Below are positions 7,214 to 14,946 of a stretch of DNA of 15,630 bases, piece by piece. The DNA is taken from assembly GCA_944364005.1 (NCBI GenBank), contig CALVVW010000040.1:1-15630 (forward strand), read 5' to 3'. Each line of letters begins with the position of its first letter. The first letter of the stretch is position 1. Below the pieces are notes generated by a model. That model had not been told where the DNA came from and made no database searches. It saw only the letters and a list, made by a program, of their open reading frames with translations. Source of the stretch: an uncultured Bacilli bacterium. Lineage in GTDB: Bacteria; Bacillota_I; Bacilli_A; RF39; UBA660. The position numbers were made by a program, and so were the translations under genes.

Positions 7214-7222
7214 TGTTAGAAT
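7214..7222 (+). promoter_or_regulatory. Possible extended -10 promoter of the zinc-ribbon gene
   Basis: TGTTAGAAT is an extended -10 (TGn plus TAGAAT, one mismatch). The -35 region is only a T run. It lies 22 bases before ATG 7245, with the ribosome binding site AAGAGGTG at 7232-7239. Confidence 0.35.
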
Positions 7223-7244
7223 AAAAATAATAAGAGGTGTAGAT

Positions 7245-8270
7245 ATGTATTGTTTTAGATGTGGTACTAAAGTATCAGAAAATACAAAATATTGTCCTCA
7301 TTGTGGTGCAGATGTCTTAGAGGAATTAAAGCGTTATAGTTATGGAGAAAATGAAAATATACCAAAAGAAGAACCAAAAAGAATCAATCAAACCCATAAT
7401 GACCAGTATTTATATAGCTTAAAGTATAGTTATGGTGATAATGATACACTAATAAGAGCTTATGTAGGAGAAAATTATGAAAAAATAAAGAAAGAGCAAT
7501 TTTCCTTAGCTACCTTCTTTTTAGGTCCATTATATTTTTTCTATAGAAAGTTATATTTATTTGGAATTATCTATATCATGTTATCAATACTATTTTTTCC
7601 AATATTTTTCGTAGTACACGTTTTTATATCTATTGGATTTAAATATATATATTTTAATACCGTGAAAAAAAGAGTAGAAAAAATAAAACTAGAAAACAAA
7701 AATATGGATAAAGATACCATACTAAATATTTGCAAAAAAAAGGGTGGTACAAATATTCTCATAGTAATAGTGTTTATAATTCTCATGATAATTGTATTTT
7801 CTGTTGCAAATGTATTAGTAACAAAGAATATATCAGTGGATAATAATTATGAAGTAGTAACAGAAACAAGTAACTATTCTCTAGAAAAACTTTCTTACAC
7901 AATACCAGAAGGATTCGAATATTATGATTATGAGTCTTTAAAGCGCTATAGTCTATTTACCGATAATAATTTCTGTACAATTCGTTTTTCAACAACCAGC
8001 TATATTGATTCTTATCCTACCGAAGAAGACTATATGAAAGAAAACGTATATACAGAAGAAGAGGATATTATATTTCCAACAGATACGGTAACGATAGGTA
8101 ATAGAGATTGGAAACATATGAAAGTACAAAGTACATATAATCTAAACAACATTTATGTATTAAAAACGGAAAAAGAAATCTATGAAATAGAAACACAAGA
8201 AGATATTGACGATAATACTTGCACACCATATTTTGATAAAATACTAGCATCAGTTACTTATAAAGAGTAA
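7245..8270 (+). CDS. Zinc-ribbon membrane protein, DUF2628-like, with extracytoplasmic domain
   Basis: This is a 341-residue protein. The N-terminus is a zinc ribbon (CxxC at Cys3/Cys6 and CxxC at Cys17/Cys20). A polar linker (25-66) follows. Residues about 68-145 resemble DUF2628, with the hallmark F-x-x-x-x-F-F-x-G-P-L-Y-F-x-Y-R-K stretch at 86-102 and hydrophobic helices at about 103-128. A further transmembrane segment spans about 170-192. The last 150 residues are polar with Tyr, Thr and Glu and are presumably outside the membrane. Zinc-ribbon/DUF2628 proteins are common in Bacillota and their role is not established. ATG 7245 has AAGAGGTG 5 bases upstream. The gene lies between spoVIF and spoIVA and ends in a strong terminator. 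A link to sporulation is suggested only by position. Confidence 0.78.
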   Translation: MYCFRCGTKVSENTKYCPHCGADVLEELKRYSYGENENIPKEEPKRINQTHNDQYLYSLKYSYGDNDTLIRAYVGENYEKIKKEQFSLATFFLGPLYFFYRKLYLFGIIYIMLSILFFPIFFVVHVFISIGFKYIYFNTVKKRVEKIKLENKNMDKDTILNICKKKGGTNILIVIVFIILMIIVFSVANVLVTKNISVDNNYEVVTETSNYSLEKLSYTIPEGFEYYDYESLKRYSLFTDNNFCTIRFSTTSYIDSYPTEEDYMKENVYTEEEDIIFPTDTVTIGNRDWKHMKVQSTYNLNNIYVLKTEKEIYEIETQEDIDDNTCTPYFDKILASVTYKE

Positions 8271-8271
8271 G

Positions 8272-8300
8272 AAAAGAGAACAAATCTGTTCTTTTTTTTT
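8272..8300 (+). terminator. Rho-independent terminator after the zinc-ribbon gene
   Basis: A 6-bp core stem AGAACA/TGTTCT (8277-8282 with 8287-8292) has loop AATC. The stem is extended by A/T and one G-T pair, and nine T residues follow. It begins 1 base after the stop codon and isolates spoIVA from the upstream gene. Confidence 0.82.
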
Positions 8301-8309
8301 GTCTAACAT

Positions 8310-8317
8310 CATAAAGT
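8310..8317 (+). promoter_or_regulatory. Possible sigma-E-like -10 element of spoIVA
   Basis: CATAAAGT matches 7 of 8 positions of the sigma-E -10 pattern CATAcAnT. It lies between the upstream terminator and the spoIVA ribosome binding site. The expected -35 region is a T tract of the terminator, so no -35 supports it. No sigma-A-type -10 is visible here. Confidence 0.25.
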
Positions 8318-8339
8318 TAACTGTATAAGGAGAATGTAT

Positions 8340-9815
8340 ATGGATAAACAAGAAATTATTAAGAATATTGCCAAAAGAAGCGGTGGAGATATTTATTTAG
8401 GTGTCGTAGGAGCAGTAAGAACGGGAAAATCAACTTTTATCAAAAGAATGGTAGAAACATTAATTGTTCCTCATATTGAAGATGAATATGAGCGAAAAAG
8501 AGCACTAGATGAAATTCCTCAAAGTGCCGCTGGAAAAACCATCATGACCACAGAACCAAAATTTGTTCCCAATAATACCACAACAATAAAAATCGATGAT
8601 TTTACCTGTAATATTAGAATGATTGACTGTGTAGGATACATGATAGACAAAGCACAAGGAGCAACTGATGAAAACGGTCCTAGAATGGTAAAAACACCCT
8701 GGTATAATGAAGAAATACCATTTATTGAAGCTGCAGAAATTGGTACGGAAAAAGTAATTAAAGATCATTCCACCATTGGTATAGTCATCACTACCGATGG
8801 ATCAATTGGAGATTTTGAGCGAGGTGACTATGTTGAAGCAGAAACAAGAGTAATAGAAGAATTAAAAAGTATCGGTAAACCATTTATTGTAATATTAAAC
8901 TCAACACATCCTACTCTACCAGAAACCGTAAGACTAGCAGAATCATTAAAAGAACAACACCAAGTACCAGTACTACCTATTAGTATTGAAGCAATGAACG
9001 AAAAAGATATGTATGACATCCTAAGAGAAGCATTATATGAATTCCCAGTATTAGAAGTAAAAGTAAATATGCCAGAATGGATTGCAATATTAAATCCAGA
9101 CCATCCAGTAAAAGAAAATTATATAAATGCTATCAAAGAAAGTGTCGTAGAAATTGATAAATTAAAAGATATTGAACATATCACAGAACATTTCTTAAAT
9201 AATGACATGATTGAAAAAGCCTACTTATCAGAAGTAGACCCTTCTACTGGTATTATCACTATCACTTTAACAGCTCCTGCTAATCTCTACAACAAAACAT
9301 TAACTGACATTATAAAAATAGATGTCAAAAACAAAGCAGATCTACTAGCACTATTTCAAGAGTTTAATACAGCAAAAAAAGAATACGACCAAATTAAATA
9401 TGCTTTAAAAATGGTAAAACAAACTGGTTACGGTGTCGCCACTCCCGCAATCGAAGACATGAAATTAGATAATCCTGAAATAGTAAAACAAGGCCCAAGA
9501 TATGGAGTAAAGCTAAAAGCCGTTGCGCCATCTATTCATATGATTAGAGTTGATGTCGAATCTACTTTTGAACCAATCATCGGAAGCGAAATACAAAGTA
9601 AAGAACTAATTAACTATCTAACCAAAGACAAAGACAAAAATCCAAAAGAAATATGGAAAAGCGAAATATTTGGTAGAAGTCTAGATTCTATCGTTCAAGA
9701 AGGAATCCAATCTAAAATAAACATGATGCCAGATAACATCAGACTAAAACTACAAACAACCCTAACAAAAGTAGTAAATAAAGGCTCTAATAATTTAATT
9801 GCTATAGTAATATAA
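8340..9815 (+). CDS. spoIVA: Stage IV sporulation protein A, spore-coat scaffold ATPase
   Basis: SpoIVA hydrolyses ATP and polymerises on the mother-cell side of the forespore membrane to form the basement layer on which the spore coat assembles. With the start at 8340 the protein is 491 residues, against 492 in B. subtilis. It shows the Walker A motif GAVRTGKS (24-31, Lys30 as in B. subtilis), the AAGKTIMTTEPKF segment (63-75, Thr70/Thr71) and the Walker B Asp96 in IDCVG. NGPRMVKTPWYNEEIPF follows, and the C-terminus ends in LIAIVI, close to the family end LIAIIL. An ATG two codons earlier (8334) sits 1 base after AAGGAG (8327-8332). The ATG at 8340 has proper spacing and aligns with the known N-terminus. 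It is monocistronic, flanked by terminators, and is a reliable marker of endospore-forming ancestry. Confidence 0.97.
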   Translation: MDKQEIIKNIAKRSGGDIYLGVVGAVRTGKSTFIKRMVETLIVPHIEDEYERKRALDEIPQSAAGKTIMTTEPKFVPNNTTTIKIDDFTCNIRMIDCVGYMIDKAQGATDENGPRMVKTPWYNEEIPFIEAAEIGTEKVIKDHSTIGIVITTDGSIGDFERGDYVEAETRVIEELKSIGKPFIVILNSTHPTLPETVRLAESLKEQHQVPVLPISIEAMNEKDMYDILREALYEFPVLEVKVNMPEWIAILNPDHPVKENYINAIKESVVEIDKLKDIEHITEHFLNNDMIEKAYLSEVDPSTGIITITLTAPANLYNKTLTDIIKIDVKNKADLLALFQEFNTAKKEYDQIKYALKMVKQTGYGVATPAIEDMKLDNPEIVKQGPRYGVKLKAVAPSIHMIRVDVESTFEPIIGSEIQSKELINYLTKDKDKNPKEIWKSEIFGRSLDSIVQEGIQSKINMMPDNIRLKLQTTLTKVVNKGSNNLIAIVI

Positions 9816-9848
9816 AAAATCCACAATCACTGTGGATTATTTTATTTT
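9814..9848. terminator. Bidirectional terminator between spoIVA and the convergent gene
   Basis: A perfect 8-bp stem AATCCACA/TGTGGATT (9818-9825 with 9831-9838) has a 5-base loop. A T-rich stretch follows on the plus strand, and on the minus strand a run of six T follows. The stop codon of the convergent gene lies within the stem. Confidence 0.85.
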
Positions 9849-10529
9849 AGAAACAAAATCTTGATACTGATTAACTAACTCCTTAGTAGAAAACTGAATC
9901 TCATCTCCCTCGATTTTCCAATCACTAGAATGATTTTTTAAAAAATCTAAAACATCTAAACTACCATCGTAAATTTGCTCAACATAAGAAGAAGTGTCTA
10001 AAAAATTTTCTTTCAAAGATAACAAATGATCATAAATTCCTTCATAAAACATAGCCTGATTAAATAACTTTTTATAATAAGATGATAAATTACAATCAGA
10101 AATATAATTACGAACATAAGACTTATCAAAATATAAAAGAAGCTGAGTAATATCTTGCTGAAAATCAGATTTTCTCTCTTCAATATAAGCTATACTATCT
10201 AAAAACTCTGGCCCATCCTTCGAATAATTATCAACTGAAAGTAATTTTTCTAATTTAGAATCATCTCCATAAGCAATAACCTTAGAAGCTTGCTTTGAAA
10301 AAGCCTTTAAAAACTTTTCAATATAATCTTCCACCTCTAAATATTGACCTGAAACAGAAGATGTTGGAAAACGATATTTCTTTATATAATTTAGCTTAGT
10401 AATCTTCCCAACATCAGTAAACAATTTATCTTCTTGTACTCTACGATTAACAAAAAAATAGCCAAATACAATAATTAAAATCAAAATTATAAAAATGAAA
10501 CTATAACATAATTTACGTCTAAACGTCAT
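9837..10529 (-). CDS. Single-pass membrane-anchored protein, unknown function
   Basis: I do not recognise this 230-residue protein. A short basic N-terminus (RRK at 4-6) precedes one long hydrophobic segment at about 8-27, so the rest is predicted to be outside the cytoplasm. There is no lipobox, and no signal-peptidase site stands out, so it is more likely an anchor than a cleaved signal. The outer part (28-230) is helical, Lys/Asp/Tyr/Ser-rich, with two Leu-rich helices around 130-170. ATG 10529 has only a weak GGTGA (10537-10541) site. It is probably a single-gene transcript: a terminator of the preceding gene and a candidate promoter lie upstream, and the shared terminator with spoIVA lies downstream. 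Confidence 0.72.
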   Translation of the reverse strand: MTFRRKLCYSFIFIILILIIVFGYFFVNRRVQEDKLFTDVGKITKLNYIKKYRFPTSSVSGQYLEVEDYIEKFLKAFSKQASKVIAYGDDSKLEKLLSVDNYSKDGPEFLDSIAYIEERKSDFQQDITQLLLYFDKSYVRNYISDCNLSSYYKKLFNQAMFYEGIYDHLLSLKENFLDTSSYVEQIYDGSLDVLDFLKNHSSDWKIEGDEIQFSTKELVNQYQDFVSKIK

Positions 10530-10551
10530 ATATCAATCACCATGACACACT

Positions 10552-10580
10552 ATTATAAAAGAAAAACCGAAAAAAAGCAA
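10552..10580 (-). promoter_or_regulatory. Possible promoter of the 230-residue membrane protein
   Basis: On the minus strand, TTGCTT (10575-10580) is followed after 17 bases by a perfect TATAAT (10552-10557). The -35 matches only three positions and overlaps the terminator of the upstream gene. Confidence 0.4.
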
Positions 10581-10595
10581 AATTAAATTTTTTGC
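10570..10595 (-). terminator. Probable terminator of the ysxC-containing operon
   Basis: On the minus strand, GCAAAA and TTTTGC (10590-10595 with 10577-10582) form a 6-bp stem around the stop codon of the small gene, followed by seven T (10570-10576). The stem is A/T-rich and begins inside the last codons of the gene. Confidence 0.5.
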
Positions 10596-11032
10596 CATTT
10601 TTTTCTAACCATCTCTAATTCCCTACCATAAACAAAACTACCAAATTCAATAACTGACATAATATCAGAAATATCATCAACATAACAATAGAAATATGTA
10701 TCATCAAAATAAACAGATACATCTTTAGGTAAAATAAAATAATCTCTCGTTTTAAAATAAATTTTCTCATCAAGATAAACCACAATTCTAAAATCGACAG
10801 ACTCCCCGTACTCAAATTCTTCCATTTGTAAAATATGAAGAAAGATTCCTATTCTTCGATGTACATAAACTTTTACTTTATAAAAGCCATTTAATAATAA
10901 AAGATTTTGAAATTTAGCCAGTAAATCTTTCACTAACTGAATTAAATTATCTTTATTAAGAGTAATATCTTTTAAATATGATGCATTAAAAAACAATAAA
11001 AATTGTCCTAAACCAAGACGTTCTATTTTCAT
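10583..11032 (-). CDS. Small soluble protein of unknown function downstream of ysxC
   Basis: This is a 149-residue protein with no family recognised. An open frame extends to 11077 and would overlap ysxC. The start at 11032 is chosen because AGGTGG (11037-11042) lies 4 bases before it, giving an N-terminus MKIERLGLGQF. The predicted order is strand, two helices (about 24-45), then several strands rich in Tyr, Phe and Val. The opening MKIERL-type strand followed by a helix pair recalls the N-terminal domain of the adaptor MecA, but the rest does not match and I would not name it so. It follows the ysxC stop by 31 bases and is probably the last gene of that operon, ending in a terminator. Confidence 0.65.
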   Translation of the reverse strand: MKIERLGLGQFLLFFNASYLKDITLNKDNLIQLVKDLLAKFQNLLLLNGFYKVKVYVHRRIGIFLHILQMEEFEYGESVDFRIVVYLDEKIYFKTRDYFILPKDVSVYFDDTYFYCYVDDISDIMSVIEFGSFVYGRELEMVRKKWQKI

Positions 11033-11063
11033 ATATCCACCTACTGTAATATATGAAAAAAGT

Positions 11064-11660
11064 CTAAATAACATCACTGCTAATTAGACTTTCAATCTTT
11101 CTTACTACTTCCTTTACTCCTAACTTAGTTACACTAGAGAATACAATTAAATCATCTCCAACAACTAAATCCATAGTATCCAAAATATCTTTTAAGTTAC
11201 TTTCTTTCTTACTACCTCCAACTTTATCTGCCTTAGTTGCAACAACAGTTACTGGTAAATTATAATATTTTAAAAAGTTATACATTAATAAATCATCTTC
11301 TGTTGGCTTATGACGAAAATCAATAAGCAAAAACACTCTTTTTAATACTTCTCTTTTTTCTAAATATTCTTCTATCATCATTCCAAATTTGGATTGTGTC
11401 TTCTTATCAACAGAAGCATAACCATATCCTGGAACATCTATTAAATAGAAACTATCATTAACAGAATAAAAATTTAAGGTTTGCGTTTTTCCTGGACGAG
11501 AAGAGGTATAAGCTAAGTTTTTTCTAGATAAAATTGCATTAATGAAACTACTCTTTCCAACATTACTACGTCCTACTAATAAGAACTCTGGTTTTCCATC
11601 TTCAGGATACTGACTTCTCCTTGTAGCAATAATCTCTAAACTAGCATCTTTAATTACCAT
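11064..11660 (-). CDS. ysxC: Ribosome biogenesis GTP-binding protein YsxC/EngB
   Basis: This is a single-domain GTPase needed for 50S ribosomal subunit maturation. The 198 residues fit the family length. Visible motifs are G1 GRSNVGKSS (30-38), the G2 region RPGKTQTLNFY (55-65), G3 DVPGYG (75-80), G4 TKAD (142-145) and G5 SSVT (175-178). ATG 11658-11660 has GAGGTGA (11667-11673) 6 bases upstream. The start overlaps the end of nrnA by 11 bases, so the two are translationally coupled in one operon. It ends in TAG. With Der elsewhere in the window, two ribosome-assembly GTPases lie within about 9 kb. In B. subtilis ysxC is next to lon instead, so this operon context differs. Confidence 0.96.
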   Translation of the reverse strand: MVIKDASLEIIATRRSQYPEDGKPEFLLVGRSNVGKSSFINAILSRKNLAYTSSRPGKTQTLNFYSVNDSFYLIDVPGYGYASVDKKTQSKFGMMIEEYLEKREVLKRVFLLIDFRHKPTEDDLLMYNFLKYYNLPVTVVATKADKVGGSKKESNLKDILDTMDLVVGDDLIVFSSVTKLGVKEVVRKIESLISSDVI

Positions 11661-12615
11661 CTTCTATCACCTCATTATCTAAATTATATTTACTTAAAAG
11701 TAAATCTAAATCATGCATTAACTTCATCGCATCATCGAAACTAGCAACTCTAGCGCCCGATGCAAACTTATGTCCCCCTCCATGATACTTTTCTGCTACT
11801 TGATTAATAACTGGCCCTCTAGAACGAATAGAGATTCTTATCTGTTTATTCTTAACATCTTCCGTAATAGTAGCCCAGACTAAAACTTCTTTAATAAAGT
11901 TAAAGTCATTAATCATATTTCCTGCGGAAGCACTATCAACACCATACTCTTGAATAACATCATTTGTTATTTTTACATATCCTAACCCGTTCTCAGTAAC
12001 TACCATATTAGAAGAAATGTAACCTTCTAATCGGACTTCACTAAGAGGTCTTAAATAAAGTTTATAATAAGCATTAGAAAGATCAAAAGGATATTTATCC
12101 AAATAATAAGAAGTCAAAGCAAAAGTCTCAGAATTACAACTATTAAATAAGAATCGATTAGAATCAGATACTAATCCCATGAATAACAATTCAGAAATAC
12201 TAGAATTAATAACAAGTTTCGTCTGTAATAAAAACTTCATAATAATCTCACAGGTAGAAGATGCCTTATCATCAATCAATTCTAAATTAGCAAACTCTTC
12301 CACAAAAGGATGATGATCGATTTTTATAATATAAGAAAATTGAGAAAAATCAACAGAATCAACACGTCTCTTATCAGGAGTATCCGCAACAATTAATAAA
12401 GCATCATGATAATTTTCTAACTTATCTAACTTACCAATATGACTAAACTTAGCACTTCCTGTACCAATAGCGGAAACTTTTTTCTCAGGGAAATTTAACT
12501 TAATAACATCCCGAAGAGCAAGTTGACTACATAACGCATCTGGATCAACACCAATATGTCTAGCAATCACAATAGTATCATACTGTTTAATTGCTTTTAA
12601 TATTTTTTTATACAT
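11650..12615 (-). CDS. nrnA: DHH/DHHA1 phosphoesterase, NrnA type (oligoribonuclease / pAp phosphatase)
   Basis: NrnA-type enzymes degrade very short RNAs and dephosphorylate 3'-phosphoadenosine 5'-phosphate in the cytoplasm with Mn2+. The protein has 321 residues, close to the usual 310-330. The DHH domain shows RHIGVDPDALCS (19-30, with Asp24 and Asp26 as expected metal ligands), Asp78 in VADT, and IDHH (99-102). The C-terminal DHHA1 domain carries the substrate-binding GGGHKFASGA (279-288). The first motif reads HIGVDPDA, with an I-G insertion-like variant of the common H-x-x-P/x-D-x-D-A form. Its start is preceded by AGGAAG and lies 9 bases after the ackA stop, and its end overlaps ysxC by 11 bases, giving an ackA-nrnA-ysxC unit. 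Another member of the DHH family (for example a c-di-AMP-degrading GdpP-like domain) is less likely, because no PAS or GGDEF part is present. Confidence 0.9.
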   Translation of the reverse strand: MYKKILKAIKQYDTIVIARHIGVDPDALCSQLALRDVIKLNFPEKKVSAIGTGSAKFSHIGKLDKLENYHDALLIVADTPDKRRVDSVDFSQFSYIIKIDHHPFVEEFANLELIDDKASSTCEIIMKFLLQTKLVINSSISELLFMGLVSDSNRFLFNSCNSETFALTSYYLDKYPFDLSNAYYKLYLRPLSEVRLEGYISSNMVVTENGLGYVKITNDVIQEYGVDSASAGNMINDFNFIKEVLVWATITEDVKNKQIRISIRSRGPVINQVAEKYHGGGHKFASGARVASFDDAMKLMHDLDLLLSKYNLDNEVIEDGN

Positions 12616-12624
12616 AAAATCTTC

Positions 12625-13806
12625 CTATCTATCAATTAAATGTAGTGTATCTTTAGCAATCATTAACTCTTCATCTGTTGGAATAACATAAACTAAAACA
12701 TCAGAATCATCGGTACTAATCTTAACCATTTCTCCACGTTTATTATTAAGTTCAACATCAATCTTAATACCTAAGCAAGCTAACTCTTCACAAATCTGTC
12801 TACGAACAGGAATACTATTTTCACCAACTCCAGCGGTAAATACAATAATATCAGCACCACCAAGTAACACATAGTATTGAGCAATATAGTCAACTACACG
12901 ACGAACATATTTATCACGAGCAACAATAGCCTTTTCATCTTGTTCATCACAACGAGCTAAAATATCACGCATATCACTACTATATTCACTCATTCCTAAA
13001 AGGCCACTACGTTTATTTAAATCATCAATAATTTCACTAGCATTCTTTCCTTCTTGTTCCATAACATAAGGAATAATAGATGGATCAATATCTCCAGAAC
13101 GAGTTCCCATCATAATACCAGCAAGTGGTGTAAATCCCATGGAAGTATCAATACACTTACCATCTTTAATAGCAGTAATAGAACCACCATTACCAATATG
13201 ACAACTAATTAAACGGAACTCATCCTTACCAAGTATTTGCTTAACACACTCAGCAATATAACGATGAGAAGTACCATGAGCACCATATTTACGAACACCA
13301 TAGTCTTCATACCATGAATAAGGAACAGGATATAAATAAGTTGTTTTATCCATAGTCTGATGAAAAGCAGTATCAAATACAGCAACCATAGGCACATTAG
13401 GTAACACTTTTCTAAAAGCTTCAATACCTAACATATTAGCTGGATTATGAAGTGGTGCAAAACCTTTAATAGCTTCAAGCTTCTCCATAACATCATCATT
13501 AATCAAAACAGATTCTTTAAAAACATCCTTTCCTTGAACAATACGATGTCCTACACCATGAATCTCATCTAAAGATGAAATAATATTTAAATCTGTAAGC
13601 TTATCAAGTAAAATATTAACCGCATCAACATGAGTAGGAAGTTCTACTTCTTGAGTAATCTTCTCCCCATGAAATTTAATAGTATAACGACTTCCATCAA
13701 TACCAATACGTTCAAATAACCCGCTAGCAATAACAGATTCATCATTCATATCAAATAAACTAAATTTTAAGGAACTACTTCCTGCATTAATAGAAATTAT
13801 TTTCAT
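12625..13806 (-). CDS. ackA: Acetate kinase
   Basis: Interconverts acetate + ATP and acetyl phosphate + ADP; in fermenters it makes ATP from acetyl phosphate. The protein is 393 residues, full length. Family signatures are INAGSSSLKF (6-15), GHRIVQG (86-92), FAPLHNPAN (116-124), FDTAFHQT (144-151), YGAHGTSH (174-181), CHIGNGGS (202-209), DTSMGFTPLAG (220-230), GTRSGDID (234-241), FTAGVGEN (323-330) and TDEELMIA (377-384). The frame opens one ATG earlier (13812), but GAGGG directly abuts that codon. The ATG at 13806 has a 6-base spacing and gives the standard MKIISINAG start. Its own promoter lies upstream. It ends in TAG, 9 bases before nrnA. A second, divergent acetate kinase gene lies two genes upstream. 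Confidence 0.96.
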   Translation of the reverse strand: MKIISINAGSSSLKFSLFDMNDESVIASGLFERIGIDGSRYTIKFHGEKITQEVELPTHVDAVNILLDKLTDLNIISSLDEIHGVGHRIVQGKDVFKESVLINDDVMEKLEAIKGFAPLHNPANMLGIEAFRKVLPNVPMVAVFDTAFHQTMDKTTYLYPVPYSWYEDYGVRKYGAHGTSHRYIAECVKQILGKDEFRLISCHIGNGGSITAIKDGKCIDTSMGFTPLAGIMMGTRSGDIDPSIIPYVMEQEGKNASEIIDDLNKRSGLLGMSEYSSDMRDILARCDEQDEKAIVARDKYVRRVVDYIAQYYVLLGGADIIVFTAGVGENSIPVRRQICEELACLGIKIDVELNNKRGEMVKISTDDSDVLVYVIPTDEELMIAKDTLHLIDR

Positions 13807-13835
13807 TAACATCCCTCTTTCTATAACCTATAAAC

Positions 13836-13863
13836 ATTATACTACAAAGAAATTATTTTTCAA
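13836..13863 (-). promoter_or_regulatory. Probable sigma-A promoter of ackA-nrnA-ysxC
   Basis: On the minus strand, TTGAAA (13858-13863) is followed after 16 bases by TATAAT (13836-13841). It gives a leader of about 22-25 bases. It implies that ackA can be transcribed independently of the upstream secreted-protein gene. Confidence 0.6.
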
Positions 13864-13871
13864 AGAAAAAT
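13855..13871. repeat. Inverted repeat overlapping the ackA -35 element
   Basis: ATTTTTC (13855-13861) and GAAAAAT (13865-13871) form a perfect 7-base inverted repeat around AAA, covering the ackA -35 hexamer. It could be an operator, but it is A/T-only apart from one pair and could arise by chance in DNA of this composition. It does not match the CcpA cre pattern. Confidence 0.3.
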
Positions 13872-13898
13872 ATAGCCCTGAAAAAATGAGACATAAAA

Positions 13899-14924
13899 TT
13901 ATCTTCGATGTAAATATTTCACCTTACTATTAGTAGATTCCTTATCAACATAAAAGATTTCACTACCTTCTCCATCAGAATATAATAGTCCTGAAACATT
14001 ATCTAAAGAGGAAAAAGCACTACTATCACTACAAGTTACATTATCCAAAGTAACGATAGAAAAATCAGGAACTTGAAACATAGTATCTGTACCAATATCT
14101 AAATTACAATAAGAATCATCTTCACTAATGTTAATTTCTAACTCAGGATTATCCCCAGTAATCTCCACCGTACCTAATGTAAAATCTTGCTCATCAACAA
14201 TAGAGGAAAACTCTAAATTAACTTCATCCACTCTATCATTTAGTAAAACAGAAATATCTATAGGAGACTCATCACTACTATAATAATAATTTAAATTAAC
14301 TCTCTTAGTACATAGTGACGGTATAAAACTAGATAAATTATTGTTACCATCATAAAAATTAGTAGAAAAAGTACCAAATCTTTTCTCCTCATCACTCAAA
14401 TAAGAAACAATATCCGTACCATCATCAGAAACAAAAATATCAGAATAATATAAATTTTGATAATCCAAAAACTCTCCTAAACTATCATTAAAAGAAACAT
14501 CAGAAAAAGAAATATTAGAATATCCGTCATTTAAAACTCCTAAATAATCAAAATTATCTTTCATACTAGAAAACTCTATTTCTGAAATACCACTTAAATC
14601 TAATCTAGAAAAATCAATTTCTTCTCCAAGACCTACTAATCGTAAAGACTCAATTTCTGCATATTGATTGTTAAGTAATCGATTAAGGACATCATAACTA
14701 TCATCTGACAAAACATATTTAATATCACTATCCTTCTTCAAAATACATAACCTGTCATTTTCGATAGAAAAAGAAAGACCATCTTCATCAGACAATTCGT
14801 CAATTAACTTAGTAGGATTATTCTTAGCAGCATCATAAGTAGAACAAGCAGCTTCTATTGAAGACATTAAAACACTAGCAAGACAAAAACCTGCCATAAA
14901 ATTTAAGATATGTTTCTGATTCAT
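13899..14924 (-). CDS. Secreted acidic Ser/Asp-rich protein, unknown function
   Basis: This is a 341-residue protein of no family I recognise. Residues 1-26 look like a signal peptide: a basic start (K4, H5), a hydrophobic core at about 6-22, and a possible signal peptidase I site near IEA/A at 23-26. Cys27 follows, but Glu at -3 makes a lipobox unlikely. The mature part is very rich in Asp, Ser, Glu, Leu and Tyr and poor in Lys. Alternating hydrophobic/polar stretches (for example LDLSGISEIEFSS at about 111-123) suggest beta-solenoid or leucine-rich-repeat-like folding. It ends in a basic KVKYLHRR tail. An ATG two codons earlier (14930) abuts AGGGGGA, so the ATG at 14924 is preferred. It starts 22 bases after the stop of the second acetate kinase, implying co-transcription with it. 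No terminator is visible before the ackA promoter. Confidence 0.72.
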   Translation of the reverse strand: MNQKHILNFMAGFCLASVLMSSIEAACSTYDAAKNNPTKLIDELSDEDGLSFSIENDRLCILKKDSDIKYVLSDDSYDVLNRLLNNQYAEIESLRLVGLGEEIDFSRLDLSGISEIEFSSMKDNFDYLGVLNDGYSNISFSDVSFNDSLGEFLDYQNLYYSDIFVSDDGTDIVSYLSDEEKRFGTFSTNFYDGNNNLSSFIPSLCTKRVNLNYYYSSDESPIDISVLLNDRVDEVNLEFSSIVDEQDFTLGTVEITGDNPELEINISEDDSYCNLDIGTDTMFQVPDFSIVTLDNVTCSDSSAFSSLDNVSGLLYSDGEGSEIFYVDKESTNSKVKYLHRR

Positions 14925-14946
14925 AACCATTCCCCCTATTATTTAT

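Noticed and set aside
11033..11077. Upstream start of the small gene after ysxC (frame open to 11077)
   Set aside because: It would overlap ysxC and has no ribosome binding site; AGGTGG points to 11032.
13257..13292. Ala instead of Phe in the YGFHGTSH motif of the full-length acetate kinase
   Set aside because: The YGAHGTSH form occurs in normal acetate kinases, including that of E. coli, so it is not a sign of altered function.
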